Shown: piece after piece, positions 25,503-34,269 of the stretch
How the letters are laid out: each line of letters opens with the position of its first letter
Position numbering within the stretch: the first letter of the stretch is position 1
Origin: Pseudomonadota bacterium
Lineage (GTDB): Bacteria; Desulfobacterota; Desulfovibrionia; Desulfovibrionales; Desulfovibrionaceae
Reading direction: 5' to 3'
Assembly (NCBI GenBank): GCA_018816865.1
Contig: JAHIUW010000005.1
Span: 1-64,000, forward strand
DNA length: 64,000 nucleotides
Program-made: the position numbers and the translations under genes
The notes under the pieces: generated by a model
Databases searched by the model: none
Seen by the model: the letters and a program-made list of their open reading frames with translations, nothing else
What the model was told of the DNA's origin: nothing

Positions 25503-26180
25503 CTAGGCCCCGGTCATGGCGATATTCAGGCTCTGGATGCATGCGCCGATGTCATTGGCCGCGACGATCTCTGTGACCAGGGCCACGCACCCGGCCCCGT
25601 GTGCGGCGACCTGGGCGATATTGTGGACCTTGATGCCGCCGATGGCCACAAAGGGCAAGTCGATGTTGGCGGCCACGAAATCCAGGTATTCCAGGCCCAC
25701 GGGTTCGCAGACGTCTTCCTTGGTGAAGGTCCGGAAGATGGGACCCACGCCGATGTAATCTGCTCCGGCGGTCACGGCGGCCAGGGCCTCCTCCGGGGCG
25801 TGGGTGGACAGGCCGATGGCCATGGACTCCCCCACAAGTCGGCGTACGGCAGGCACGGGCAGATCCTCCTGGCCCACATGCACGCCGTCGGCCTCGACCA
25901 GCAGGGCCAGGTCAATGTCGTCGTTGATGATCAGGGCGGCCCCGGCCTGGCGGGTCATTTCGCGCAGCACGAGGCACTGCTCGTATTTTTCACCCATCTT
26001 CTTGGTCTTCTCGCGGTACTGGATGATCTTCACGCCCGCGTCCAGCATGGCGCGCACGACCTCGATGTTGTCACGCCCGATGGAGAATTTCTCGGCGGTC
26101 AGGCCGTACAGGCCTCCGGCGCGGACGAGCGAGGTCACAAGCCCGCGTCCGGTGGGGCATGTGGATTTGTTCTCAGTCAT
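25503..26180 (-). CDS. thiE: Thiamine-phosphate synthase
   Basis: 225 aa. It joins the pyrimidine and thiazole phosphate halves of thiamine. Signature segments of ThiE are present: IIQYREKTK, ALIINDDIDLALLVEADGVHVGQEDLP, YIGVGPIFRTFTK and FVAIGGI. The ATG at 26180 follows GGAGGAGC and overlaps the 3' end of thiF by 8 nt. It is the last gene of thiSGHFE. Confidence 0.93.
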   Translation of the reverse strand: MTENKSTCPTGRGLVTSLVRAGGLYGLTAEKFSIGRDNIEVVRAMLDAGVKIIQYREKTKKMGEKYEQCLVLREMTRQAGAALIINDDIDLALLVEADGVHVGQEDLPVPAVRRLVGESMAIGLSTHAPEEALAAVTAGADYIGVGPIFRTFTKEDVCEPVGLEYLDFVAANIDLPFVAIGGIKVHNIAQVAAHGAGCVALVTEIVAANDIGACIQSLNIAMTGA

Positions 26181-26802
26181 CTTGCTCCTCCAGGTAGCGC
26201 TCCAGAAAATACGCCAGCACTGCATCGGCCTGCTTGGCCGCGGCCACTCCCACCATGGGCGACAGCGGCGGGGTGGAGTCCGAGCATTCGGTGGTCATGT
26301 CGCCCACCAGGATGAAATCGTCGCGCAGGCGGCGGGTGACGATGGCGTCGGCCCGGCCGCAGCCGCCCATACCCGAGGCTGCCACGAAGAGCTTGTCCTG
26401 CATGAGCATGGCCTCGGCGAGCATCTTCTTGGCTGCCGGGTCGTCCAGGGCCTCCACCACCACGTCGCAGTGCGCAAAGAGCTCGGGGGCGTTGTCCTTG
26501 TTCAGGCGGAGGTTGTGGGCGGTGATCTGGGCATCGGGATTGATGGCCCACAGGTTCTCGGACAGGGCATCCACCTTGGCCAGACCCACCTGCTTCAGGA
26601 AGTAGAACTGGCGGTTCAGGTTGGATGGTTCCACGGTGTCGAAATCCGCGATGACCAGCCGCACGAACCCGGAGCGCACCAGATGCATGGCACAGTTGGA
26701 GCCCAGCCCCCCGGCCCCGGCGATGCCGATGGTCACTTGCTGCAGATGTCTCAAGACGTCCTCGCCCAGGGTGGCGGCCATGCCTTGTTCAGCGATGTTC
26801 AT
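26173..26802 (-). CDS. thiF: Sulfur-carrier ThiS adenylyltransferase
   Basis: 209 aa from the ATG at 26802, which overlaps the thiH stop (ATGA). It is an E1-like enzyme that activates the C-terminus of ThiS with ATP for sulfur transfer. The nucleotide-binding motif is IGIAGAGGLGSNCA, followed by DFDTVEPSNLNRQFYF, both typical of ThiF/MoeB. It is shorter than E. coli ThiF and lacks the zinc-binding Cys pairs, as in the short ThiF forms found beside ThiH in anaerobes. Confidence 0.9.
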   Translation of the reverse strand: MNIAEQGMAATLGEDVLRHLQQVTIGIAGAGGLGSNCAMHLVRSGFVRLVIADFDTVEPSNLNRQFYFLKQVGLAKVDALSENLWAINPDAQITAHNLRLNKDNAPELFAHCDVVVEALDDPAAKKMLAEAMLMQDKLFVAASGMGGCGRADAIVTRRLRDDFILVGDMTTECSDSTPPLSPMVGVAAAKQADAVLAYFLERYLEEQDD

Positions 26803-27929
26803 CGAGCGGCCTCCGGGCGTGGTGAGCCGCTGATGGACTCCCAATCCTTGAAGACGGGCTGGTAGCCCCGGGCCTTCAGGGCCGCGCACATCTCGTCTGC
26901 GCTACGCGAATCGGAGATCTCGAACTGGGCTGTTTCGTTGCCCTTGGTGTGTCCGCCCACGGCTGTGGTGACGCCGGCGGACATGCGCGTCACCCCCAGC
27001 GGCACGATGTTGTCACGGAAGGCCGGGGCCTCGCGGGTGGAAATGGTGATGGACAGTCGCGGCAAGAACAGCCGCAGCGCCATCATGATCTGTACCAGAT
27101 GCTGGTCCTCGACCACGTAGGCGGGCTGGAATTCTCCGGTGTGGGGCCGCATGCGCGGCAGGGACACGGCGATGTCCACCCCGGGGTAGGCGTGCAGCAG
27201 GTGCGCGGCGTGCATGCCCGTCAAGAACGACTCGCGCCGCCAATCGTCCAGGCCCAGCAGTCCGCCCAGGTTGACCACGCGCATCCCGGCGCGGCAGCCC
27301 CGATCCGGGGCCTCCAGACGGTAGGCATAGTCGCGTTTGGGACCGGCGGGGTGCAGGATCGCATACAGTTCGGGGTTGTAGGTCTCCTGAAAGATGGTCA
27401 ACCCGTCCACCCCGGCGCGGATCAGCCGGGCGTAGTCTGCCTCGTCCATGGGGAAGACCTCGATGGACACCGAAGGAAAGATCGGAGCCAGCACCGCCAG
27501 GGCCTGTTCCAGATAGTCCACCCCCGCCTTGTTGGGGGCCTCTCCGGTGAGGATCAGCAGGTGCTTCATGCCGGTGGCCGCGATGGCCCGGGCCTCGATG
27601 AGCAGTTCGTCCATGGTCAGCTGGGAGCGCGGGATGTCGTTGCGCGCGTTGAATCCGCAGTACACGCAGTGGTTGCTGCAGTGGTTGGCCAGATAGAGGG
27701 GGGTGAACAGTTGGATGGTGCGCCCGAAATGCTGCACCGTGCGCTTGTGTGCCTCTTGGGCCATGGCCTCCAGGTGCGTCTCTGCCGCCGGGGACAGCAG
27801 CGCCATGAAGTCCTCGGGCCGCAGGGAGACCTTGTTTAGGGCACGCAACACGGCGTTCTCGTCCTGAGTGCCGATCAGTTCGTCCAGGGGTTGGCTGTTC
27901 AGCTCCTGACAGATGGGCAAAAAACTCAT
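26799..27929 (-). CDS. thiH: 2-iminoacetate synthase (radical SAM)
   Basis: A 376-aa radical SAM enzyme that cleaves tyrosine to give dehydroglycine for the thiazole ring. The cluster-binding motif is Cys84-x3-Cys88-x2-Cys91 ([11 protein letters not shown]). Other ThiH features are [18 protein letters not shown] and [20 protein letters not shown]. It is coupled on both sides: its start overlaps the thiG stop by 4 nt and its stop overlaps the thiF start. Use of ThiH rather than ThiO fits an anaerobe. Confidence 0.95.
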   Translation of the reverse strand: MSFLPICQELNSQPLDELIGTQDENAVLRALNKVSLRPEDFMALLSPAAETHLEAMAQEAHKRTVQHFGRTIQLFTPLYLANHCSNHCVYCGFNARNDIPRSQLTMDELLIEARAIAATGMKHLLILTGEAPNKAGVDYLEQALAVLAPIFPSVSIEVFPMDEADYARLIRAGVDGLTIFQETYNPELYAILHPAGPKRDYAYRLEAPDRGCRAGMRVVNLGGLLGLDDWRRESFLTGMHAAHLLHAYPGVDIAVSLPRMRPHTGEFQPAYVVEDQHLVQIMMALRLFLPRLSITISTREAPAFRDNIVPLGVTRMSAGVTTAVGGHTKGNETAQFEISDSRSADEMCAALKARGYQPVFKDWESISGSPRPEAAR

Positions 27930-28705
27930 GCTTGGGCACCACTCAGGAATTCGGTCAGGGGCGAGGAGGCCGAAGCCAGGGTGCGGGTGGCTCCAGGACC
28001 GGCCAGATAGGCCTCACGTCCGGCGCGCACGGCGTTTCCGAAGGCGCGGCCCATGGCGAGGGGATCAATCGCCGTGGCGATGGCTGTGTTGACCAGCACG
28101 GCGGCGGCCCCCATTTCCATGGCCTGACAGGCCTCGCTGGGTCTGCCGATGCCCGCGTCCACGATGATTGGCAGCTCGATCTCCTCGATCAGGATGCGCA
28201 ACATCTCTTCGGTCCTCAGGCCCCGGTTGGTGCCGATGGGCGCACCGAGTGGCATGACGGCCGCGGCCCCGGCGTCAACGAGGCTGCGGGCCACGTACAG
28301 GTCCGGGTTCATGTAGGGCAGCACCACGAAGCCTTCCTTGGCCAGGATCTCGGTGGCCTTGGCGGTCTCGTAGCCGTCGGGCAGCAGATACTTGGAGTCC
28401 GAGATGACTTCGATCTTGATCCAGTCGCCACAGCCCATGGCCCGGGCCAGCCGGGCGATGCGCACGGCCTCGGTCGCGTTGCGCGCGCCCGAGGTGTTGG
28501 GCAAGAGCGTCATCCGCTTGGGGATGTGCTGCATGATGTTATCGGTCGTGGCGTCCAGGTCCACGCGGCGCAGGGCCGTGGTGATGACCTGTGAGCCTGA
28601 GGCCTCGCAGACCTCGGGGATCAGGGCATCGTCGGCGAATTTGCCGGTGCCGATGAACAGGCGGCTTTGCAGGTGCTTGCCGCCGATGTCGAAGAGATCG
28701 TTCAT
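27926..28705 (-). CDS. thiG: Thiazole synthase
   Basis: A 259-aa TIM-barrel enzyme forming the thiazole phosphate carboxylate from DXP, dehydroglycine and ThiS thiocarboxylate. Recognised by [10 protein letters not shown] at the N-terminus, [22 protein letters not shown], the [14 protein letters not shown] phosphate site and [31 protein letters not shown] (read in overlapping parts). It lies 15 nt after thiS. Confidence 0.95.
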   Translation of the reverse strand: MNDLFDIGGKHLQSRLFIGTGKFADDALIPEVCEASGSQVITTALRRVDLDATTDNIMQHIPKRMTLLPNTSGARNATEAVRIARLARAMGCGDWIKIEVISDSKYLLPDGYETAKATEILAKEGFVVLPYMNPDLYVARSLVDAGAAAVMPLGAPIGTNRGLRTEEMLRILIEEIELPIIVDAGIGRPSEACQAMEMGAAAVLVNTAIATAIDPLAMGRAFGNAVRAGREAYLAGPGATRTLASASSPLTEFLSGAQA

Positions 28706-28720
28706 GATGATTCCTTGGGT

Positions 28721-28921
28721 TCAGCCCCCGCCCACGAAGCTCAGGAGTTCCAGGCGATCGCCGTCGGCCAGTTGGGTGGTTGCGAAGGCTTCGCCCTGGA
28801 TGATGACACCGTTATTTTCCGCAACGACGGTGGTCGGGTCGAGTTGTCTGTGCAACAACAGAGTCAGCACTGTGGTCAGCGGCGGACACGTAGTTTCCTG
28901 TCCGTTGATGGTGACGATCAT
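28721..28921 (-). CDS. thiS: Sulfur carrier protein ThiS
   Basis: 66 aa with the ubiquitin-like fold and the required C-terminal Gly-Gly (LLSFVGGG at the end), to which sulfur is attached as a thiocarboxylate. It is the first gene of the thi operon, directly downstream of the TPP riboswitch and its terminator. Confidence 0.93.
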   Translation of the reverse strand: MIVTINGQETTCPPLTTVLTLLLHRQLDPTTVVAENNGVIIQGEAFATTQLADGDRLELLSFVGGG

Positions 28922-28987
28922 GGGTGCTCCTGCGTTGAGCCGGGGGATGAGGAACCTGGAGCGGGCGTTCGAGGGGCCGTCATCCGG

Positions 28988-29020
28988 AAAAAGAAAAGCG
29001 CCTGCATTGGCTGCACGCGC
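28988..29020 (-). terminator. Riboswitch-controlled terminator upstream of thiS
   Basis: On the minus strand a GC-rich hairpin (GCGTGCA paired with TGCAGGCGC, with a bulge) is followed by TTTTCTTTTT. It sits between the TPP aptamer and thiS, so ligand-bound aptamer should favour this terminator. Confidence 0.7.
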
Positions 29021-29050
29021 GGTTCGGACGAGGATCGGTGGTGTCGAAAC

Positions 29051-29135
29051 CGGCTTCCCTACGGCAGCGTGAACTGCATCAGGTTCAAAGGGTCGGGAAC
29101 AAGTCCCTTCTCAGCCCATGGGCTCCCCCAGCATT
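29051..29135 (-). ncRNA. TPP riboswitch (THI box)
   Basis: The minus strand shows the conserved order of the THI element: GGGGAGCCC, then GGGCTGAGAAGGGA, ACCCTTTGAACCTGAT and finally CGTAGGGAAGC. It lies about 130 nt upstream of thiS. TPP binding would repress thiSGHFE, most likely through the terminator at 28988-29020. Confidence 0.93.
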
Positions 29136-29285
29136 TCGTTTGATCTATGAGGTTTCGGTGCGCTTGTAAAGTCATTGGCTGACGTCTGGCGGCTTGCCGT
29201 TTCATCTGGGGCCCCGGGTTACCGTCTGGTCCGTCCCGAGAAGGATTTTTCGGGTTTCGGCCGGGAAGAAGATGGATTAGGGAAA

Positions 29286-29309
29286 GGCCCGGGGCGGATG
29301 CCCCGAGCC
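29286..29309 (-). terminator. Terminator after the small cytochrome gene
   Basis: Minus-strand stem GGCTCGGGGC with GCCCCGGGCC (one G-U pair) around a 4-nt loop, followed by TTTCCCT. It lies 13 nt after the cytochrome stop. Confidence 0.55.
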
Positions 29310-29321
29310 ATGCGCGTGTCG

Positions 29322-29600
29322 TTATTTCTGGCTGGCAAACCAGGTGGCGATGTCGGCGATGTCCTGGTCGGACAGGCCGGCGGCCTTCTTGTTCATGAAC
29401 TTGTTGATGCGCTTTCCGGACTTGAAGTCCAAAAGTGTCTGGGTGATCTTTTCCTCGGGCCAGCCATCCAGCTCGCCCTTGTGGCACTTGCAGCCCTGGG
29501 CCAGTTTTTCGCCGTTTGTGGCGTTGCCCGCGGCGAACAGGTTGGCGCCGGTGAAGACCATCATTCCCAGAATAAACGTGATGACGAGCTTTTTGAGCAT
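29322..29600 (-). CDS. Small periplasmic c-type cytochrome with atypical CKCH haem motif
   Basis: 92 aa with a signal peptide (LVITFILGMMVFTGANLFAA) and a class I cytochrome c layout. The haem motif sits near the N-terminus of the mature part, then KRINKFMNKKAAGLSDQDIADIATWFASQ supplies the Met region and the usual C-terminal helix. The haem motif reads GCKCHKG, with one residue between the cysteines instead of two. The ATG at 29600 follows GGAGGACGC. Likely a periplasmic electron carrier, but whether both cysteines bind haem is open. Confidence 0.8.
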   Translation of the reverse strand: MLKKLVITFILGMMVFTGANLFAAGNATNGEKLAQGCKCHKGELDGWPEEKITQTLLDFKSGKRINKFMNKKAAGLSDQDIADIATWFASQK

Positions 29601-29708
29601 GCGTCCTCCATGAAGCTGCTGAGGGTGGCGGGGCACGAGCCCCTTGCAAACAGGCCCCCGATGGGGCAGATTTTTTCGCGAGTGATATTTATACCAAAGG
29701 CGGTATTG

Positions 29709-31550
29709 ATGGGCTATCAAAACATGCAGGAATGTCTGCTCGCTCTGGAGAAACGGGGGCAGCTGATTCGCATCCGCGAGGAGCTGGACCCGGACATCGA
29801 GATCGGGGCAGTGCAGCGGCGCGTTTTCCATGCGGGTGGGCCTGCGTTGTTGTTCGAGAACGTGCGCGGGACTGGGTTCCCCATGGTGGCCAATGTCTTT
29901 GGCACCCTGGAACGGGTGCGCTTTCTGTTCCGCGACACCCTGCCGATTCTGGAGCGGTTGTTCCGGCTGAAGGTGGATCCCCTGGCCGCGCTGAAACAGC
30001 CGTGGAAGTATTTGCAGGTCCCCCAGGCACTGTATCACACCTTGCCCAAGACCCGGCAGGACGGGCCGGTCATGGCGCATACGACCACCATTTCCCGTTT
30101 GCCGCACCTGAAATCCTGGCCCATGGACGGCGGTGCCTACGTGACCCTGCCGCAGGTCTATTCCGAGAGTCCGGCCAAACCAGGGTTCGGGGCTTCCAAC
30201 CTGGGCATGTACCGGGTGCAGTTGACGGGCAACGCCTACGAGCCCGACCGTGAGGTGGGCCTGCATTACCAGATCCATCGGGGGCTGGGGCATCATCACG
30301 CCGAGGCCATCGCCCGGGGCGAATCCCTGCCCGTGAACGTCTTCATCGGCGGTCCTCCGGCCATGACCATGGCCGCGGTCATGCCCCTGCCCGACGGGAT
30401 GCCCGAGTTGTTCTTTGCCGGGGCTCTGGCCGGGCACCGTATGCAGATGGTCAAGCGCCCGGGGATGCTGCCCATGTTGGCCCAGGCTGATTTCTGCATC
30501 CAGGGACACATCTCGGCCCGGGGCGAGAAACCCGAGGGGCCGTTCGGTGACCATCTGGGTTATTACAGTCTGGCCCACGATTTCCCGGTGCTCAGCGTGG
30601 ATGCGGTGTACCACCGCGCGGGCGCGGTCTGGCCGTTCACTACGGTGGGGCGGCCTCCGCAGGAAGACACCATGTTCGGCACCTTCATCCACGAGCTGAC
30701 GGCAGAGCTGGTGCCCACGGTTTTCTCGGGAGTGCACGAGGTCCATGCCGTGGACGCGGCAGGGGTGCATCCGCTGCTGCTGGCCGTGGGCAGCGAGCGC
30801 TACGTGCCCTACGCCGAGGAGCGTAGCCCCCAGGAGCTGTTGACCAACGGTCTGTCCTTGTTGGGCAGTTCCCAGACCTCACTCTCCAAATACGTGCTCA
30901 TCGCCGCCCGAGAGGACGACAGCCGCCTGAGCGCCCATCAGATCCCCGACTTCTTCCGGCACATGCTGGAGCGCGTGGACCTGTCGCGCGACCTGCACTT
31001 CATGACCCGCACCACCATGGATACCCTGGATTATTCGGGCATCAGTCTGAACCAGGGCTCCAAGCTGCTCTGGGCCTCGTGCGGATCCAGGCGGCGGACC
31101 CTGGCCACGACCCCACCCGCCGACCTGACCCTGCCCCAGGGCTTCTCGGACCCGCGGGTCTTTGCCCCGGGCATCCTGGTGTTGCGTGGGCCGGCCCATC
31201 AGGTTGGCCGCGACGAGCACGACCCGCATCTGGAGCGGCTGGCCGGTGGATTGCAGCAGTCCGGAGGCCTGGAAGGGTTCCCGCTGGTGGTCTGCGTGGA
31301 CGACGCCGAATTCAGCGCCAGTAACTGGGAGAATTTCCTGTGGGTGGCCTTCACCCGCTCGGACCCGGCCACGGACATCTACGGTGCAGGCGCCTTCACC
31401 CATTGCAAGCACTGGGGCTGCACCGGACCGATGGTCATCGACGCCCGGCTGAAGACCTACCATGCCCCGGCCCTGGAAGATGATCCGCAAGTGGAACGGC
31501 GGGTGGACGCCCTGGGCGCCCCTGGCGGGCCGCTGCAGGGCATCATCTGA
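29709..31550 (+). CDS. UbiD-family decarboxylase
   Basis: 613 aa. It belongs to the UbiD/prFMN-dependent decarboxylase family: LLFENVRGTGFPMVANVFGT near the N-terminus, GMYRVQLTGN, the GLHYQIHRGLGHHH region, VFIGGPPAMTMAAVMPLPDG and later PEGPFGDHLGYYS with the acidic residue of the active site. The length fits the long UbiD proteins of menaquinone (futalosine) biosynthesis in anaerobes, which is the likeliest role. Aromatic-acid decarboxylation is an alternative. The start at 29709 follows AAAGGCGG; an ATG at 29724 is also possible. The UbiX-type prenyltransferase is not in this window. Confidence 0.85.
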   Translation: MGYQNMQECLLALEKRGQLIRIREELDPDIEIGAVQRRVFHAGGPALLFENVRGTGFPMVANVFGTLERVRFLFRDTLPILERLFRLKVDPLAALKQPWKYLQVPQALYHTLPKTRQDGPVMAHTTTISRLPHLKSWPMDGGAYVTLPQVYSESPAKPGFGASNLGMYRVQLTGNAYEPDREVGLHYQIHRGLGHHHAEAIARGESLPVNVFIGGPPAMTMAAVMPLPDGMPELFFAGALAGHRMQMVKRPGMLPMLAQADFCIQGHISARGEKPEGPFGDHLGYYSLAHDFPVLSVDAVYHRAGAVWPFTTVGRPPQEDTMFGTFIHELTAELVPTVFSGVHEVHAVDAAGVHPLLLAVGSERYVPYAEERSPQELLTNGLSLLGSSQTSLSKYVLIAAREDDSRLSAHQIPDFFRHMLERVDLSRDLHFMTRTTMDTLDYSGISLNQGSKLLWASCGSRRRTLATTPPADLTLPQGFSDPRVFAPGILVLRGPAHQVGRDEHDPHLERLAGGLQQSGGLEGFPLVVCVDDAEFSASNWENFLWVAFTRSDPATDIYGAGAFTHCKHWGCTGPMVIDARLKTYHAPALEDDPQVERRVDALGAPGGPLQGII

Positions 31551-31649
31551 CGTTGCCCTGCCCCCGGGAATTCGATATTGACGGGCGTTGCTTTTTGGGT
31601 GACGCATCCGATTTGCCGCGGGTCCAAGAACCGCTGACAGGAGAATGGA

Positions 31650-32489
31650 ATGAATAGGTCTTTGATTGCCGCGGCCTTGGCCGCGCTGTTGCTGCCGGGT
31701 TGCGCCGGGCAGCTTTCGGATCAGGAGTTGGATCAGCGTATCCAAAAGACCCTGCGGGAGAATCCGCAGATCGTGCTGGAGGCCCTGGAGAACGATCCCG
31801 TGGCCATACTGGAGCTGGCCGAGGCCGGTTCCAAGGCCCGCCGCGCTCGTCAGGCCGAGAAGCAGTTCCTGGACAAGTTGGCCGATCCCCTGGACCCAAC
31901 CATCGATCTCCAACGCCCCATGCTGGGCGACGCGCAGGCCCCGATCACCGTGGTGGCCTATACGGATTTTTTGTGCGGCTACTGCGCCCAAGGCGCTAAG
32001 AACATTAAGGAACTCATGCGCCGTTATCCGGGCAAGATCCGTTACGTTGCCAAGCATGTGCCCATGTCCGAGACCGGGGAATTCGGGGCCAGGGTCTTCG
32101 AGGCCCTTGGGCTGCAGGACCCCGCGCTGGCCTGGGAGTTCTATGCGTCGGCCTTTGAGCGCCAGGACGAGGTGCGCCAGGCCGAGGACCAGCAGACCAA
32201 GTTGCTGGAGCTGGCCAGTCTGACGACAGGGGTTGATGCCGCGCGTCTGGCTCAGGAGCTGGGCGACGAGCGTCTGAGTGGTTTCGTGCGTGACGATTTT
32301 CTGGAATTCAAGAGCTATGGGTTTCGGGGGGTCCCCGTGTATCTCTACAACGGTGCGCCTTTGGAAGGCTCCATGCCTCTGGAATTTTTGGAAAAGGCTG
32401 TGGACCGCATCCTGAATGGCGAGGCATCCGCCCAGGGTGGAGATCTCGCTACTGAGGCCGGGGTCTGCCTGGACTGCCTGGATAAATAG
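31650..32489 (+). CDS. DsbA-like thioredoxin-fold lipoprotein
   Basis: 279 aa. A lipobox (LLPGC, Cys18) predicts a lipid-anchored periplasmic protein. A helical spacer precedes a DsbA/DsbG-like thioredoxin domain with active site Cys109-Gly-Tyr-Cys112 (YTDFLCGYCAQG) and the cis-Pro loop GFRGVPVYLYNG. It ends with an extra pair of cysteines (VCLDCLDK). It probably makes or isomerises disulfides in exported proteins. It is flanked by UbiD on the same strand (99-nt gap) and ended by a terminator. Confidence 0.85.
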   Translation: MNRSLIAAALAALLLPGCAGQLSDQELDQRIQKTLRENPQIVLEALENDPVAILELAEAGSKARRARQAEKQFLDKLADPLDPTIDLQRPMLGDAQAPITVVAYTDFLCGYCAQGAKNIKELMRRYPGKIRYVAKHVPMSETGEFGARVFEALGLQDPALAWEFYASAFERQDEVRQAEDQQTKLLELASLTTGVDAARLAQELGDERLSGFVRDDFLEFKSYGFRGVPVYLYNGAPLEGSMPLEFLEKAVDRILNGEASAQGGDLATEAGVCLDCLDK

Positions 32490-32511
32490 GCCAGGGATGT
32501 GAAGACCATCG

Positions 32512-32541
32512 AGCCCGGTCCCGCAAGGGGCCGGGCTTTTT
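32512..32541 (+). terminator. Rho-independent terminator after the DsbA-like gene
   Basis: AGCCCGG and CCGGGCT flank a GC-rich inner part with a GCAA loop, followed by TTTTT. Confidence 0.88.
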
Positions 32542-32698
32542 GTATGGAACTCCTTGGGGAATATGGTGCAGCTGCTCTGCCGGGGAGTCCTGTCCTGGGG
32601 TGGGTCAGGCGCAGTCCGTCGGCGCTGTGCGGTCACGGCTCTTTCCTGGCTGCGATGAGCGCGCAGCAAGCCTGGTCCCGTGCAGGGCTGGGATGATC

Positions 32699-33622
32699 TC
32701 AGTTCCTGTGTTGTTCATCCAGGGCATAGGCTTCGCAGATGGGTTCGAAGGGTTCCAGGGCCTGGAGATGGCGGCTGCGCATGTAGACAGCCAGGATGAT
32801 GTTGCCCCCAGGCAGCCATGTCTTGCCCTTGACGGCCCGGTAGGCACCGTCGCGTTTCAGACGGGCCAGCAGGCCTGGGCGTGGCTGGGCCTGTCCCGAA
32901 GCGGCCTTGGGCCCGGGGCCGGGCACGAAGAACCCTGCTTGGGCACCGGAGCCGCCATAGAGTTTGTCCGCGTAATCGTGCAAGGCCGTGGTACCCAGCA
33001 GGGCGTCCGCCGGACCCAGACGGTCGAGAATCAGTTCCGTGTTCCCGCGCCTTGAACCGCAGGCGAAACGAAGTCTGAAGTGGCCGGGATGAAATGAAAA
33101 AGACGAGAGCCCAAGCCCGCCGGGCACAAGAGCCCGGATGCCGTGGACGGCCCAGGGGACGGGGCCCTTGGCCTCGTGGAATCGGATTCCCGCCAGCAGC
33201 CGCGCCGCTGCGCCCCAGGACGGTGGGAAGGCGTCGGGAAAAACGATCTGCGCCAGAGCGGTGGTTTCGGCCTGTGGGCAGTGCAGGACCAACCCCGTGG
33301 CTTGCTGTCCGGCGGGCGCGTCCCAGGCGAAGGGTTTGGCCTGGATGCCGGAGCCCTCCAAGGTTTTGGCGGCAGCCAAGATCTGCGGAGGCACGTCCGT
33401 CTGGGCAGCTTCGCTGGTGATGTTCGTGCCCATCCCGTCCAGATGACCGCGCCCACCGACTCCGGGGCTGTATCGTTCCCATTTCAAATCCAGGAACAGG
33501 CCGCCCTTGCCCATCGCTCGCAGGGAGTGGGATTCCAAGCCAACGGGGTCCCAATCGGCAGGGACATCGAGGCTGATGCCGTTCCAGGCAAGGGCTTTCC
33601 AGGGAGGGGCGTTGGAGGACAT
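32699..33622 (-). CDS. Hypothetical protein, 307 aa
   Basis: I do not recognise the family. It appears soluble, with no signal peptide or membrane helix. Features are an N-terminal WNGISLDVPADWDPVGLE segment reminiscent of domains that evaluate a substrate protein, a middle part rich in Pro/Gly, and a C-terminal ICEAYALDEQ. Coding composition and length support a real gene. An upstream ORF of 72 codons ends 3 nt before its ATG and may be cotranscribed. Confidence 0.7.
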   Translation of the reverse strand: MSSNAPPWKALAWNGISLDVPADWDPVGLESHSLRAMGKGGLFLDLKWERYSPGVGGRGHLDGMGTNITSEAAQTDVPPQILAAAKTLEGSGIQAKPFAWDAPAGQQATGLVLHCPQAETTALAQIVFPDAFPPSWGAAARLLAGIRFHEAKGPVPWAVHGIRALVPGGLGLSSFSFHPGHFRLRFACGSRRGNTELILDRLGPADALLGTTALHDYADKLYGGSGAQAGFFVPGPGPKAASGQAQPRPGLLARLKRDGAYRAVKGKTWLPGGNIILAVYMRSRHLQALEPFEPICEAYALDEQHRN

Positions 33623-33625
33623 GGA

Positions 33626-33844
33626 TTATCGGGGACCGCAATTTTCGTTGTTGAATCTGTCCCCGGCCAGCTGCTGTTCGGGCCGGAACGGGAGCCACGC
33701 CTGTGGGTGATGATCCGTCTTGGACAGCGGGTTGGGGGTTCCCTTGTTGTCCCAAGGACTGGATTTGGCCCGGACGACCTCGCTGGGCGGGGGGGCTGCG
33801 GGCAGGCCGCCGAAGTGAGCAATTGTAAGCAGTCCTTCGAGCAT
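33626..33844 (-). CDS. Possible small protein upstream of the 307-aa gene
   Basis: A 72-aa ORF, rich in Pro, Arg and His, ending TAATCCATG into the next gene. No clear ribosome site is seen before its ATG. The tight spacing is the main support. It could equally be leader sequence of the 307-aa gene. Confidence 0.35.
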   Translation of the reverse strand: MLEGLLTIAHFGGLPAAPPPSEVVRAKSSPWDNKGTPNPLSKTDHHPQAWLPFRPEQQLAGDRFNNENCGPR

Positions 33845-34269
33845 GGGAGTGAGGATAGGCCTTGTTCGGGCCGATGTCCAGATTGTGGGCAGCGAGGGGG
33901 TCTTTCCCGCCTCGCAAGCCGAATTGTCCGGGAATGGATTCTTGGAGAGTCATGCTTGTCGGAGGTCTTGCCTTCCAGGTGGCTATGTGGGTTCACTTCA
34001 TGACCCTGATGCCATTGCCGGGAGGGGGCGTGGTGTGGAAATGTTGCCGCACCAGGTTCAGGACGCTGTTTTCCTGTTCCTCAAGCCGTTGCGAGCCTGT
34101 ACTGATCAACCTTTTGACTTGGTTATTCAGTCTTTTGCCGTGGGCAGCGCTTGTGAGTTGTGATATCCAGGAAACAGTTCCCGGGTGCATGAGTCCTCCC
34201 CTGGCAAAGGGGACCACGCAACACAAGGGCTGTCGTCTGCCAAGGGCCGGGAGAGTGAAGGAGGCCATG
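33845..34269. other. Gene-free stretch
   Basis: 425 nt between divergent genes. The kinase frame is open through much of it, but the translation (Cys-, Pro- and Trp-rich) does not look like protein and the good ribosome site lies at its end. No terminator or repeat stands out. It probably carries the promoters of both neighbours. Confidence 0.5.

Noticed and set aside
29059-30770. Minus-strand ORFs over the UbiD gene, including the long extension of the cytochrome frame
   Set aside because: Only the last 92 codons (from 29600) look like protein; the rest is antisense to UbiD.
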